From Glebionis coronaria (lineage: Eukaryota; Streptophyta; Magnoliopsida; Asterales; Asteraceae): a stretch of DNA of 64,000 nucleotides. The notes below the pieces were generated by a model. That model ran no database searches, was not told the DNA's origin, and saw only the letters and a list, made by a program, of their open reading frames with translations. Position numbers and translations under genes: made by a program. This document shows positions 35,023 to 47,315 of this stretch, in pieces. Position 1 is the first letter of the stretch. Each line of letters starts with the position of its first letter. The stretch is from positions 80,269,512-80,333,511 of the forward strand of contig CM046876.1 of NCBI GenBank assembly GCA_025667525.1, given 5' to 3'.

Positions 35023-36458
35023 ATGATCATAAATAGAAATACCGGAATCAAATATCGGTAGTCTAGTAACTTCCAATCCAAATGCACATACTCTGGAGTT
35101 CCTACTTGCGTACTTGGGTACCTGTCATTTGGGAACATGGAAAAGTAGACGGCTGAGCATAACGCTCAGTGCACGGATATACAATAAAGCATGGAAGACA
35201 TAGAATATGAAAGAATATAAAGAGTATAAAGCATGAATAGCAGTGGAAATGAATAAGTCCTAGAAAACCTAGTTGTTTGTCATGTTAACTGGTTTTAGTT
35301 CTGAAAACATAGCTTATGTTACTTATGAAAATCTGTATTAGTTAATGTACCAAAAGCCAATATAGGTCATGAGGTCAACAACGTGCATGAATACTTGGAG
35401 GGGTGACCTCGTCATGCAAAGTAGAGAGGATGCCTCTAATTAACTCGTAAGTGGGTAGGAGGGATCAGCTCCTTGTGAAGGATGCAAGGTACACACCAAA
35501 TTCACCATGAAATCCTGACTGAAACATGTAACTAGGATGCACCCATACGCCTCACATGATAATATAATAATATAATGGCCAAATAACTAAAAAGGGACGC
35601 CACGAGCTATCACTCCGCTGTGGTGAAGTCAAACACTAGTGCATCTAGTGTTATGGTTATGGTACCTTCATAACTAGGTGAAACTGGTCATGCATGTATA
35701 TGGCTAAGGTAACTAATAAACTTAAGCATTTAATCTGTAACTATTGGGGAAAACAGTTGGCTGCATATGGGAAATCCTAATGAAGGAAGAGATTGTCCTT
35801 ACTGAAGGATGGGAAATCCGTAGCTTATGTCGAGTAGAAGCTAAGGAAAACGATGAAGACTAATCCGCCTTGACGGATAACACTACATTAGAAATATGGA
35901 CGTGTATAAGTTTCTGAATTACATGTGTTTTACTAGTTCAGTGTGTCATTAGCTTGTTATACGTATTCTGTCATGTTTTACTATTTACTGTGTTAACTAT
36001 AGTTATTCTGAGGTTCTGTTGTGTATTATTCATGTATTAGTGTATTATAATACTTGTATTGTATTACTAAGTAACTTTCTAAAAATAGTAGGTTTCCATA
36101 AATAGTAAGTTTCAAAAATAGAAAGTTTCCAAAAATAGTAAGTCTCCATAATTAGAAATAAGCTGGATTATAAATAATAATTAAAGTTTAAATAGTACAA
36201 TACAAGTCATGGTTATAGCTCATTAATTAAATAACTGGTTAATTAATTAAATTATACTTTATATGATTTTAATTAAAATGCATGTTTTAATTAAATGACT
36301 AAGTAAAAATACCTTAGGTTATACATGAATTAATTAAATAAATTAATTTAGCCTAAGGTTTAGTGTAACGTGACTTTAAAAATAGTTTTCATGAAAAACT
36401 CGAATCCCGAGCCCGTGTTCTATATAAGCTGAATCAAATAAGCCATAATCAAAGTCCC

Positions 36459-36769
36459 ACCGAGACCTTGAAGGGGTCTCGGTTGACACTAACTAAATCT
36501 AACAAACATGTAAAACATACCCCGACTTAAAGTCGGGGTTTCTTTGGTCTAGGGTCCAAACAAACAAAACCAACCGAGCCCTTTAGGGTCTCGGTGGTGT
36601 CTCGGTTATACCAAACCGCACCAAAACCAAAACATAAACATACCCCGACCCTTGGTCGGGGTTTCTTGCTGCGTCCGAGCCAAAACCAATCCAAGCCGAG
36701 AGTCATGAGAGTCTCGGTGGTGGTGAATAAAACAAAGCCGAGCCCTATTTGGGGTCTTGGTGTCTCGGC
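36459..36769. repeat. Row of six short hairpins in the gypsy-3 LTR
   Basis: Six palindromes follow each other within 311 bp: accgagacc...ggtctcggt (36459-36483), accccgact...agtcggggt (36519-36539), accgagccc...gggtctcggt (36573-36595), accccgacc...ggtcggggt (36642-36662), ccgaga...tctcgg (36696-36717) and gccgag...ctcggc (36737-36769). Two stem types (ccgag and ccccgac) alternate at first. Loops are 3-11 bases in the first five and longer in the sixth. Confidence 0.85.
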
Positions 36770-37382
36770 CGAACCATAACCACGCTAAACCAAACCCGAA
36801 ACATGATTTAATTAATCTTATACATGTTTTATTCTTGTTCTTGATGATTATTTAAATAATAACATGAAATCAAAAGAATTAAAAAGAAAAGAAAAAGGGT
36901 TTGATTTATACCGAATGCGTGAAAAGAATAAGGAATGATCACGAACACAAAACCAATAAGAAAATCGTCTGAATCGTCCTTGTGGTTGATATATGGCCGG
37001 CAGCACAAGAGAGAACCAAGAGAGGGTTTTGAAATTTTTAATGAAACCTAAATTATGAAAATAACTTTCCTTTGTTTTTAGATTTAACTTGAGTGATGGG
37101 CCAACGCCTATATTTTCCTCTTTTCTTCTTCACGACCTAAAGGAGTCCAACAAGGGAACCCGTAACTTTTCCGTGTTCAAATAATTGTCGTGTAAGTTCG
37201 TAATTTATTATTCATGAATTTGGTATTCGTGATCGTGTCACATTTATAATATTCATGATTGTTTTTTATCTATTGTCGTGACACGTGTATTAATATTATA
37301 AATGGAAAGTTTAAATTTTATCGTGTTTTAATAAGTTACTGTTCACGTGTACTGTTCATAGGATTTTAATGCGAGTTTAACA

Positions 37383-37398
37383 ACTCTTCCCCTCTAAA
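37383..37398 (-). promoter_or_regulatory. gypsy-3 polypurine tract
   Basis: On the - strand AGAGGGGAAGAGT ends at the TGTTAAAC start of the 3' LTR. An upstream TCGAGGACGAATTGTTC phrase is common in the 3' end of plant gypsy elements. Confidence 0.75.
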
Positions 37399-37453
37399 AG
37401 AACAATTCGTCCTCGAATTGGAGAAACGTAAACTGAAAGAAAACATACCCGAA

Positions 37454-38238
37454 TTAGAACTGGAAATGTGGGTAAGAAGTCCGTATAGACTCCTCCGTCT
37501 CCCACGTGGCTTCCCGCTCAGGATGATCCCTCCAGAGAATTTTGACGAAAGGGATCGTCTTCCTCCGTAAGACACGATCTTGTCGCTCAAGAACTCTGTC
37601 GGGTTCTTCAACATATGAAAGATCCTCTCGAATCTAATCAAGTGGATATTAGACAACATGAACTGGATGATAGTTGTATCCTCTGAGTAAGGACACATGG
37701 AACACGTTGTGAACGTGTGATAACTGAGGCGGTAAGGCTAAACGGTATGACACTTCACCAACGCGTTCTATGATGTCGAACGGTCCGATGAAGCGAAGAC
37801 TGAGATTCCCTCTTATTCCAAAACGTTTAACTCCTCATGCATGTGATACCTTGAGGAAAACGTGATCACCTACTTTGAAAGATACATCTCTACAACGTTT
37901 ATCAGCATAGCTCTTCTGACGAGCACGAGCTTCTTGAAGCTTTGCCTTGGAAACAACGACCTTCTCATTGGTCACCTCAATCATCTCTGGACCCTCGAGC
38001 AGTCGTTCATCCACCTAATCCTAGCAGATTGGGGCGCGACACTTTCTACCATACAACATCTCAAAGGGAGCACACTTGATGCTAGCGTGCCAGCTATTGT
38101 TGTATGTGAATTCCACTAGGAATATATAATCATCTAAGTTTCCTGACCACTCTAGAGCACATGATCACAACATGTCCTCCAATGTCTGAATGGTACGTTC
38201 TGACTGTCCGTCAGTCTGAGGATGAAAGGCAGTGTTGA
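37454..38238 (-). pseudogene. gypsy-3 integrase C-terminal part with chromodomain
   Basis: From the copia-2 border the frame reads NTAFHPQTDGQSERTIQTLE (end of the integrase core, with the catalytic Glu in QSER), then VEFTYNNSWHASI, YGRKCRAPIC, the GPY/F region (KVGDHVFLKVS, LRFIGPFDII, YRLALPP, NVFHVSLLRGY) and a chromodomain: VEEPDRVLERQDRVLRRKTI, then ILWRDHPEREATWETEE. Chromodomains direct insertion to particular chromatin. Five or six in-frame stops, such as TGA after LEDML and TAG after RAPIC, make it inactive. The upstream half of the same integrase resumes at 62147. Confidence 0.88.
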
Positions 38239-38607
38239 TGTTAGAAGTATTTAAAGTGATGGTCATATAATATACCATTGCGAAGCTCGTAGAAAATTCC
38301 ACTTAACGGTGTTGAGAGTTCTAGCATAATGTTATGTATGTAACGGGAATTAGTCCCGAACTCACAAATGAGGAAGGCCTTCCATACATTAGACGTATAG
38401 TATAAAAGGCCCAAGGCACCTCATTTGTGGTGTGTGTCTTCCATTTTTCATAGATTGTAGAGAGAGAAACATATGTGTTTCTCTCACTAGGAATTCACAA
38501 CCATCCTTGTTTTTCTTTTTTTTCTTCATCTAATCTAATCTTTCTTTTTTGGTTTAATCTTCATCTTTATTTCTTGTTCTATATTAGTCGTGTGTATCAT
38601 TCCTACA
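38239..38607 (+). repeat. copia-2 5' LTR
   Basis: 369 bp, TGTTAGAAG...TTCCTACA, with TATA box tataaaag at 38401-38408. It differs from the 3' LTR by about 4%, mostly substitutions. Confidence 0.88.
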
Positions 38608-38609
38608 AG

Positions 38610-38621
38610 TGGTATCAGTCG
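38610..38621 (+). promoter_or_regulatory. copia-2 primer binding site
   Basis: tggtatcagtcg, two bases inside the LTR, matches the initiator Met-tRNA primer site (TGGTATCAGAGC) over its first nine bases. Confidence 0.85.
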
Positions 38622-38950
38622 CCAAGGGATTCGTGGATAGATCTTTGGTGTTGTCGTGTTTTTTTCTTGACATCCGTGTCTTTTTGATCAATTTTTTCGT
38701 GTTTTAGTGTTCTAAGTGATTCGTATACCCTCATCATAGTAGTATTCGTGATTTGGGTATTTTGGTTTGGGTTAAAACACAAATCTTTTGGCTCAAAGTT
38801 GCGAATTTCTTTGGCTTAAAGTTGCGAAATTGATCTTCACACTGCGACAGACTTCATCGGAATAGCACAGGTAAGTAGAGTTTGATCGCAATAACCCTAG
38901 GGTTTTACTTTACGATCACCAGGTATTACGATACCCTTATTCTGACGTAT

Positions 38951-39268
38951 ATTGCGATCGATCATTGCGATCGCGGATTGCGACGGGATTAAGGCTTATT
39001 GAAACGTCACTCTTTCAAAATTTCATTTGCCTTATTGCGATAGTCCGCATATTCCGATAGACTTCATATTCTGACAGTGGACACATTGCGATAGAAGGGA
39101 TATTGCGATAGAGTGAACATTCCGATAGAACATTGCGACAGAAGGGATATTGCGACAGAAGGGTCATTGCGATAGAGTGAACATTTCGATAGAACATTGC
39201 GATAGAAGGGACTTTGCGATAGAGGGTACATTGCGATGGGTTGTATTGCGATGAGTGACATTGCGATG
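38951..39268. repeat. Leader array of ~18 attgcgatag motifs
   Basis: In the untranslated leader between primer site and gag the word attgcgatag, or close variants (attccgatag, attgcgacag), recurs about 18 times at 10-30-bp spacing, most densely at 39040-39250. As in the Athila-like LTR, the word is conserved and the spacers vary. A - strand frame (39015-39287) stays open here only because the repeat lacks stops. Confidence 0.88.
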
Positions 39269-39620
39269 CTAAAGTTTGTTTGAGCAATTTTTAGACTTAG
39301 CCACTATCTAGACTAGTCTCGGAACATAGTTTACACGAAGATAAAAAAAAAGAGTTAAAATTTTCCCGTCAAATAAATTTAAAATTTTTCCATACTAGTT
39401 TTAGGCTATTTCTAGCTCGATTTCAAATTTTGGCAATTACAAAATTTTTCAGCTTATCATTTTGTCGGACTGTGGAATTTATTGTCGGATAGTGAAGGAA
39501 GTTTTGGAATTTCAACAACATCACTTGCTTTCTACGAATTGAGATCCTGTTTTTCACACGACTTCTACGATAACGTCTCAACAAGATATTTATGCTACGG
39601 GTACTGAGAATCGTTCACCC

Positions 39621-41693
39621 ATGTTTACCAAGGAGAACTACACTACATGGGCTAGTCGTCTCCTTCGTTATGAAAAATGTAAACCTTTGGGAAAGTTGAT
39701 TGTCAACTCGATTCAAAAGGGTCCGTATGTTAGAAGAAAAACTATTGTGCCTGGGGACCCTACGAATGCTAACCCAGTGGCTGACTCTAGTCATGAGCAA
39801 ACAGATGAAGAATTAACTGAAGCTGAATCCAAACAACTCGACGCTGATGATCAAGCAATTCAAGTCATTCTTATGGGACTTCCTGAAGATGTTTATGTTG
39901 CTGTTGATAGTTGTGAAACCGCACACGAGATGTGGATTATGATTCAGAAAATTATGAAGGGCAGTGAAATTGGTTTACAAGAAAAGGAAACTAAGTTGCT
40001 TCGTGAATGGGAGAAATTTACGTCTACTGAAGGGGAACAAATTGAACCTTATTATCATTGGTTTTCAACCCTCATGAACCATCTTAGAAGAAAGAAACAT
40101 GAACCTGCACAAATTGCTGCCAACATTAAATTCCTTGATAATCTTCCTTCAGAATGGTCACGATATGTCACTCTTGTCAATCAAACCAAGGATCTTCATG
40201 TCGTGGACTACACTCAAGTATATGATTATTTGAAGATGAATCAAGATGAAGCTAACGAAGTTAGGGCTGAAAGACGTGCCAAGACACAAGACCCATTGGC
40301 TTTTATGGCAAACTCTCTATCATCTATGTCATATCCCATGGTACCCTACCATCAACCCTCTTCAAGTAACTTCATGCCACAACAACAACAACAACAACTC
40401 ACCCCTTATGGATATCAACCTCCTGCTGCTATGAACTACTTACGACAACCCATTGCCTGTTTTGATGACATCACCGATCCTACTCATGCGATTAATATTG
40501 TTCTTGCTCTTCTCGCAAAGGCATTCAAATTTCCCATTAACCTCACCAACAACAATCAGAGAATATCCTCGAACACTAGAAATAGGCAGATTGCTCAACC
40601 TTTCATGAATGCAAATCAAGATCGCCAATTGGTAGCTGCTGGGAACACGAGGACACAATATGGTCAGAATGTTGGGAATGTAGGAAATCAGTATGGACAA
40701 ATCCGTGGTCAGAATCTGAATGTTCCAAATGCGGGTAATCAGAATGGGTTAATAGTTGTGCCAGTGGTTGGTAATCAGATGGGAAATATTATGGCTGCAA
40801 GAGCGGAGAATACTGGTACGGGAAGTGGAAACAACAATCGTCAGGTTCAGTGCTACAATTGCAGGGGATTTGGTCATTATGCTCGAGATTGCACAGCCAA
40901 AAAGAAGAGGGATGCTGCTTATCTTCAGACTCAGCTTCTCATAGCACAAAAAGAAGAGGCAGGGATTCCACTTCAAGCTGAGGAATTTGATCTTATGGCT
41001 TCTACTGTAGAATATGACGAGGAACAAGAGGTGAATGCCAACTACATCTTGATGGCAAACTTACAACAAGCATCTACCTCAGGAATGCATGTTGACAGAG
41101 CTCTCGTTTATGATTTAGACGGTCCCTCTGAGGTACATCCACATTTTGATGATAATGATATATATAGTACGTCTAATCAGGAGAAGGAGTATACTGAGAT
41201 GCTTGAGCCCTACATTGAGACACACGGGGATCAAACGAATAATAGTAATATTAGTTCGAATGAGCCCAGTGTGGACCTTAGTGTGGATCAAGTTCCCCAG
41301 CCTACAAACCTTCCTGATGCGGCACATGCATATTATAAATCTCTATATGATAAGCTTGCTAAGGATGTTGACCATGCTACGGTGGTTAATAATAAGTTTA
41401 GAGAAACTAATGCCAAATTGACCACTGAGCTTGCAGGATATAAGGAACGGGAGAAAAGTTTTGAAATTCATCAGGCTAAAATTAAAGAACTTGAACAAGC
41501 TCATGCTACATCAGTTTATCAAGAAAAATGCACAACTAAGATATTAAATGCTTTACACTTAAGTAGTGCTAAAAAGATAAGCGAATTAAATGATGAAATC
41601 ACCTCTCTTAATAAACAGCTTTCAACTAAAAAATCTACTATTTTGGATTTAAAAGAAGAACGAAAGAAGATGAAACATGATTTCAAAATTTGA
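39621..41693 (+). CDS. copia-2 gag
   Basis: 690 codons; the structural particle protein. The first ATG after an upstream in-frame TGA at 39540 is used. The N-terminal UBN2-like gag domain begins FTKENYTTWASRLLRYE, followed by QVILMGLPEDVYVAVDSCET and LLREWEKFTSTEGEQIEPYY. A Gln-rich stretch (QQQQQQ near residue 255) and a canonical zinc knuckle CYNCRGFGHYARDC (about residues 411-424) follow. The last 150 residues are rich in Lys, Glu and Leu in a heptad-like pattern, probably coiled coil. The family extends further; here a TGA at 41691-41693 stops the frame, and similar sequence carries on behind it (EDELLEDFCKAQDRI). Confidence 0.88.
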   Translation: MFTKENYTTWASRLLRYEKCKPLGKLIVNSIQKGPYVRRKTIVPGDPTNANPVADSSHEQTDEELTEAESKQLDADDQAIQVILMGLPEDVYVAVDSCETAHEMWIMIQKIMKGSEIGLQEKETKLLREWEKFTSTEGEQIEPYYHWFSTLMNHLRRKKHEPAQIAANIKFLDNLPSEWSRYVTLVNQTKDLHVVDYTQVYDYLKMNQDEANEVRAERRAKTQDPLAFMANSLSSMSYPMVPYHQPSSSNFMPQQQQQQLTPYGYQPPAAMNYLRQPIACFDDITDPTHAINIVLALLAKAFKFPINLTNNNQRISSNTRNRQIAQPFMNANQDRQLVAAGNTRTQYGQNVGNVGNQYGQIRGQNLNVPNAGNQNGLIVVPVVGNQMGNIMAARAENTGTGSGNNNRQVQCYNCRGFGHYARDCTAKKKRDAAYLQTQLLIAQKEEAGIPLQAEEFDLMASTVEYDEEQEVNANYILMANLQQASTSGMHVDRALVYDLDGPSEVHPHFDDNDIYSTSNQEKEYTEMLEPYIETHGDQTNNSNISSNEPSVDLSVDQVPQPTNLPDAAHAYYKSLYDKLAKDVDHATVVNNKFRETNAKLTTELAGYKEREKSFEIHQAKIKELEQAHATSVYQEKCTTKILNALHLSSAKKISELNDEITSLNKQLSTKKSTILDLKEERKKMKHDFKI

Positions 41694-43521
41694 GAAGATG
41701 AGCTTCTTGAGGATTTTTGCAAAGCTCAGGATAGGATTAGAGAATTAGACAACCTCTTATTAAAACATGGCCAAACTATGTAGACAATAAATATGCTTGC
41801 ACCAAAAGTGAATGAGATCAATTACACTCGATACAAATTGGCTTTAGGTTGTCCTCTTCCCCCTAACCCTGGATATCTTAAGCAAGTTCAGGCCACTAAT
41901 GAAACCTTATATAACGGTGGTGTGCTCTTATCTAATGAGCATGATCCTCCTAGTGTGCATGATTCCGAGGAAACTACTGATCTTGCAGTAGAGACTCGTT
42001 TAAGAATGAAAAAGCTTGATAGAGAAGTGACACCCGTTTATTATCCGAAAGTTAATCCTCCAACTGTTTTTGTTCGGTCTAAAACGAGTACTGAAATGCT
42101 TTTGCTCCAGAGTGAGGAATTTTCTGATGACCCTCCTAAACCGAGTATCACACGCCGATTTTTAAACGAGCTTAAAGATAACTTTGTCATCCTTAAACGT
42201 GTTGTTAATTCCAAAATCACTGGAGGAAATTTTACATCACCTGTTCAGATTGAGGTTCAGAAAATTCTTCAAAACGAAATTAATCTGATTATTAATCAAG
42301 TTGATGCTCGGTTAATTTGGAAAACGCTTTTCTAAAAGAAGTAGCCAACTTTGTTGAAGACTTTAAATCTTTGACAAAGGAAGCTGATGAATCTCTTTAT
42401 AAAATCAAAGTTTTGGAAAACGATCTTGAACGCCTCTCTAAAGCACGTGATTGTATTAATAGTAGCCCTGTGGAGTTAGGTACCTCTACGTCGCATAATG
42501 AAAACCTCCAAACTGAGCTTGATCTTATGAAAGAGAAAATCGAATCTTATGTCATTAAAAAGGATAAATAATTCACCGATCTTTGGAATAAATTTGTCAA
42601 AAAATGTGATGAGTGCAAATATGACAAGATTTCTTACGAAAAAGCCTACAATGAAATGCAACAAACTATCACACGGTTGCATGCTCAGTTAGGAGGGGTT
42701 AAGGAAAAGAATTTGACCTCTTCAGGGTTAGAGAATGTCAGTGATGGAAATGTTTAGAAGCTTAAGGCTAAAATTGTAGATTTAGAATCTGTTGTTGTTT
42801 CATATAAGCGGGCTGTTGAACAAAGTAAGTCTGTCTATCAGAAACTTATTGATAAAATCTATGAGAACTATAAGTTAAAAGCCTTATTAAAAGATATGAC
42901 TTCTTAGCATAGTACGATTCAGACACCAGCAACCTCGGGACCCACTCGTATTGCTGTGACACCTTTTCCTAAGAAAGCTGCTGTGATTTACCCGGGAATG
43001 TTTCGTGTTAGTCCCCCTCTCAACCTAGGTTTGATACCTCTGTGCCTAGCAAACAACGTAAAGCAAGCATTAGGACAAAACCGACCACTATCTCTCAACC
43101 ACAAGTCAATGATTTAAAAAGTGTTAATTCTAATAGACGTGTGTCTTCTTCTACAGGAATAAACAACTACACTAAGAGAAGAAGGCCACAGCCTACGAGC
43201 AATACAAGGAATGATATGGTCCCTTTTGCCTCTAGAAGTAGTCGCCCCAAGATCAATAATGTGGATGTAGAAGAACACCCTAGGAATTTACCGCTTTTTA
43301 ATCATAATCAGAATCTTAATTCATCTGGATGTAATGACTTTAAGCTTGCTATTCGGAATGAAAAATCTGAAGTTATTTGTGCTAAATGTAATAAATGTTT
43401 CTTTACTTTTAGTCATGATGCTTGTGGTTTGACTATGAATGGGTTGAATTATGGTGGTTACACTCGAATTGACAAGCTTTCAATCAGTGAAAGACATAGC
43501 ACTCCTAAGGCTAAGGTGTAT
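41694..43521 (+). pseudogene. copia-2 gag-pol spacer, left part
   Basis: Continuation of the polyprotein behind the gag stop, broken into pieces: 41793-42335 (EINYTRYKLALGCPLPPNPG, then EVTPVYYPKVNPP), 42317-42571 (coiled-coil-like, Lys, Glu and Leu-rich) and 43042-43521 (DVEEHPRNLPLFNHNQNLNS, then EVICAKCNKCFFTFSHDACG, a Cys/His cluster). Stops occur at 41763, 42333, 42569, 42756 and 42905 or close to these. The function of this spacer is not known to me. It ends at KAKVY, where the 12.2-kb element is inserted, and goes on in the same frame at 55720 (VPKSMHVGTTESL). Confidence 0.75.
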
Positions 43522-46500
43522 TGTGACAATCCGTCAATTTATGGTTGATATTTTATTCTTGAATATTATTTAAAAACAATTTACAATATGAACTCACATA
43601 TTTTTGGGAAGAAATTTGGATTTACGTCTTGAAGTAGCGTCGACTACGTCTAAACCGGAGGATTCAACGTTACGTGCTTACCTTTACATACACCGTCCTT
43701 GGTGACAGTCCGACGTTTCAGAAAATAAATTTATCTGAGAATATTATTTTGGAGTTTTAAATTTGTGTTGGTTCATAAACTCACAAATTTACGAGAAAAG
43801 ACTAGGACTTACGATTTTAATTTAACGTCTTTTACGACTAAACCGGAAACCTTAGGATTACGTATTTACGTTTTCGAACTCCGTTTTTGATGAGACAATT
43901 TTTATTGGATTAGTTTTGTGACGTCGATTCATAATTTATAAAAACGTTTTTCGTAAAACGACCCGAGGGCACGCAAATCGAGGAAACTAGAATCGAGGAG
44001 TACCCGTAAATAAATGGGATGAGACAAGTGGGACACTTGTCCCACCCCACTCTCAAAACCGGCCTAACTAGCCACAATGACACTTATGTGTCAAGTTTAC
44101 ACCTTATTAAGTTACACATGTAACTTAAGCTTACCAAGTAAGCTAAGTTCCATCAAAACTACTACCTAAACCATTTCCCACACACACACAACATGCAATA
44201 CCACTCAAAAACTCACAACTCTCTCTCTCTCACTCATCTATGCCGTCCCATATTCATCTTCAAACACCAATTTCATACAAATTTTAACCATGAACATATG
44301 TTATAATCAACATATGTTAATCTCCATTCAAAAAGATGAAGATTGGTGTAACTTATAACATCCATGGAGGAGTTTTCATGGTGTCATGGGGCTGATTTTC
44401 CACAAGGAGTTGATGAAGATTGGAGTTCTTGAAGATGGTGTTGGCTAAGCACAAGTTTCACCATTAAAAACCATGCCAAACTCATAACCTACATCAAGTT
44501 GGTGGTATAAAGATTGTCCTCCTCAACTTCTTGTTATTTTGATTATGTAAACATGTATTTTATTTCCTATTGTATATATTTATGATGATTATATGATGAT
44601 AAAAATGTTATGTGGGGATTTGTTGTTGATAATCATGGATAAAAAGGTGAAAAACCATATGAAACAAGGTTAAAATCTTGATTAATTTGCATGGCTGTAT
44701 AAAACAGTAAAGAACCAAGTGGTAAACTGATAATATGATGAAGTATAACCCATTTACAGTAAGCTATGGGTCTTGTACACATGTGAGAGTTGGCCATGCA
44801 ATGGAATCAAAATAATGAGTGAGATATGATCAAAACAAGTTTAGGGTATGAATCTGAAGTTACTGTTTTGGACGATTTTTAGAAAATATTTAGAAGATGA
44901 TTCAACAGTAGCTATAGAAGAGTTAATTGTAGCACATATCATGTAGTTTATGTGAAAAAAATTTGAGCTTCTATCTCCATATAGAACTCAAGATATGGCA
45001 GTGTTGGTGAAGATGAAGTTAAAAATCAGATTTTTGGAAATTAAAGAATAATACTATTATATAAGCACTCACATTTTAATATATAAAATGTAAAATAAAA
45101 ACCCACTAACTTATAAAACTTATTTATATAAATATATATAAAAGATTAATCAAATGGATAAATTATATAAAAGGTGGTGAAATAATGTTTATAAGTAATA
45201 AAAACTATAAACATGATTTTTACGACTTTTTCGGCTATTGCCCTAAAATTAACGTTTTTGTTAAATAAAACTTAGATGGTTGGACCCGTCTAATGAAAAC
45301 TTTATAAAACTTATATACTGATGTATAGACATGTATAACAAGTAAAAACCGATAAAACCCGAACTATAGGGCATACGGACATTAACAAGTTAAATAAACA
45401 TATTGGACTAATAAATGGACTAAATAGGATAAAAACTTGTAAAAAGAATCTATTGGGCTTAACCTATTTAGGCCCAACTTGGAAAGTATACATACTGATA
45501 ATATAGGTACAAAATGGATTAAAATAAGTTAAATAACTTATAATAAGCTTATTGGATTTAAGACACGTAAACGAGTAAAACTAGTAAACTAGTATAAAAG
45601 TTATCAACGTATAACACTAAAATGAGTAGACGAGAATATGTAAACCCACTTGATCATCATATATATATATAATCATCATAAGTATACATAATTGATATTT
45701 TTATAAAGTCATTGGACAAACGTCTAAGACCGAGTATTATTTGTCTAGGTTTCCGTGATTGAAGCACGTACCGTACGTCCGAATTGCCGATAACCCGCCT
45801 TCCCACATCAACGTGAGTTCATAGCCTCGCACTCTTTTAAATGTTTTTATGAAATGTTTTATAAACCCGCGAGGGAGATAACATGTTAGTTTTTATAAAA
45901 GTTTGGACACCACTTGTCCCGATTGTTTGTTTATTGATTTTGGACCCGAATGATTGAATGACCCGATTGTACGACCCGATAAATGAATAATGGACCCGAT
46001 AGATGAAATAAAATGGATTATTAAAGTTAGGTTATGTCACTAAAAGTCCCATTAGCATGAATTGTGAACTACCGGGAGTTGGTAGACGCTTATGCATTTA
46101 ATAGTACTATTTGGGGACGATCACCCCAGTTCGCGCCTTGACGGTTGATCCCCGTCGTGCCACATTGATTGGTAAGCGAATTAATGTATGAGAAGATTTC
46201 CAATAGCGTGACCTTTGTGACGACACGCTACTTTAGATGGGCAAAATTGGTATCGGGTTAGCTACCCGTTGTTGGTTTAGTAAGGTAACAATGTCATGCG
46301 GCTTGTAATAATCCGAATTAACAAAATAATAATAGACGCTCCGAATTACGATGTATTGCCTGACTAGCAATACAGGGTCATACTATTGATATTATGATTG
46401 TATTTTGGTTTTCATAACCATATTCATATAACGATTTTTATTTGATTTTATACAACGTCATAAGACGTATTGTATGATTGTTTTTACGACATTGGCTCGT

Positions 46501-46975
46501 ATAATGATTTTTAAGGCAAATGCCTATATTATGATTTTCGATAAGGATTTATATAAAATGATTTTGGCTATTTTACGGCCTATTACAATGATTTGTACGA
46601 ATTGATTTTTGGTACTAATTTTTATACCAAAGTTATATTGATGGAATTTATTAAACTCTATGAATTCACTCGGCGTTATCGCTGACCTTTTCTTTTAACA
46701 TGTTTTATCTCAGGTACTTGAAGGTAATTCTCGGGAAGACGACAAGAATTCATGGCCCGCACTTAAACTATATTTTCCATTCAAATACTTTGTAAAACTT
46801 TGTATGAAATAATATGACTTGGGACCGATGTAACTTTGATATTATTGAATGGAAATGCTTTATAAAAATAAACGACGCGATTTTTATGCGTTGTCTATGA
46901 TGTGAGTAATGTGCTATCCCGTAACACCAACTAGTCTTCCGCTGTACTGAGTTGTATAAATTTGGGGGTGTTACA
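43522..46975 (+). repeat. 12.2-kb element 5' LTR
   Basis: 3,454 bp, tgtgacaatcc...gggggtgttaca. It contains (CT)n and (CA)n runs near 44182-44233 and no long frame. Confidence 0.93.
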
Positions 46976-47265
46976 GTTTGGTACCAGAGCTCTCGTTATA
47001 GAGAACGAAAGATTTTTAAAACCAAGGTTTTGAATAAAACATTTCAAAATCTTTTTAACTAAAAACATTTTTCTAAAAATGTCTAAAAATCTTTTGACTA
47101 TAACGGTGCCGAAGAATTCCCGAGTTACCGACAAGGCCAGACTGAGAAGTGTTATTTTAATATATATAACTTGGATTATATATATATGATGTAATTTTAT
47201 TACATGATTGTTTGATGATTATTTTGATTTTTATACGAGGTATTTATACGACGTAGATTGTCACA

Positions 47266-47315
47266 AGTATCAACCATTTGTTGGACATTTATAATCCCAA
47301 CAAATGGTTGATACT
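47266..47315. repeat. Perfect 19-bp inverted repeat over the gag start codon
   Basis: Left arm agtatcaaccatttgttgg (47266-47284) and right arm ccaacaaatggttgatact (47297-47315) are exact complements with a 12-base loop. The right arm contains the presumed gag ATG (47304-47306). In RNA the start codon would be locked in a 19-bp stem. Confidence 0.9.

Larger units (their letters stand above)
25632..37382 (-). repeat. gypsy-3 3' LTR, split by the Athila-like element
   Basis: The LTR occupies 25632-25720 and 35023-37382, about 2.44 kb once the insert and one target copy are removed. In + orientation it runs from tgtaacacccc to gcgagtttaaca, that is TGTTAAACTCGC...GGGGTGTTACA on the - strand. The purine tract (AGAGGGGAAGAGT on the - strand) directly precedes it. 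It contains a striking row of six short palindromes at 36459-36769. Confidence 0.8.

Noticed and set aside
38034..38060. Possible tRNA or snRNA genes in the window
   Set aside because: No cloverleaf or A/B box pair was convincing anywhere. tRNA-like words such as tggtatcagag are primer binding sites.
39015..39287. 90-codon - strand frame rich in YRN, SIAM and SQ repeats
   Set aside because: It is the translation of the attgcgatag array, which happens to lack stop codons; no homology and no support as a gene.
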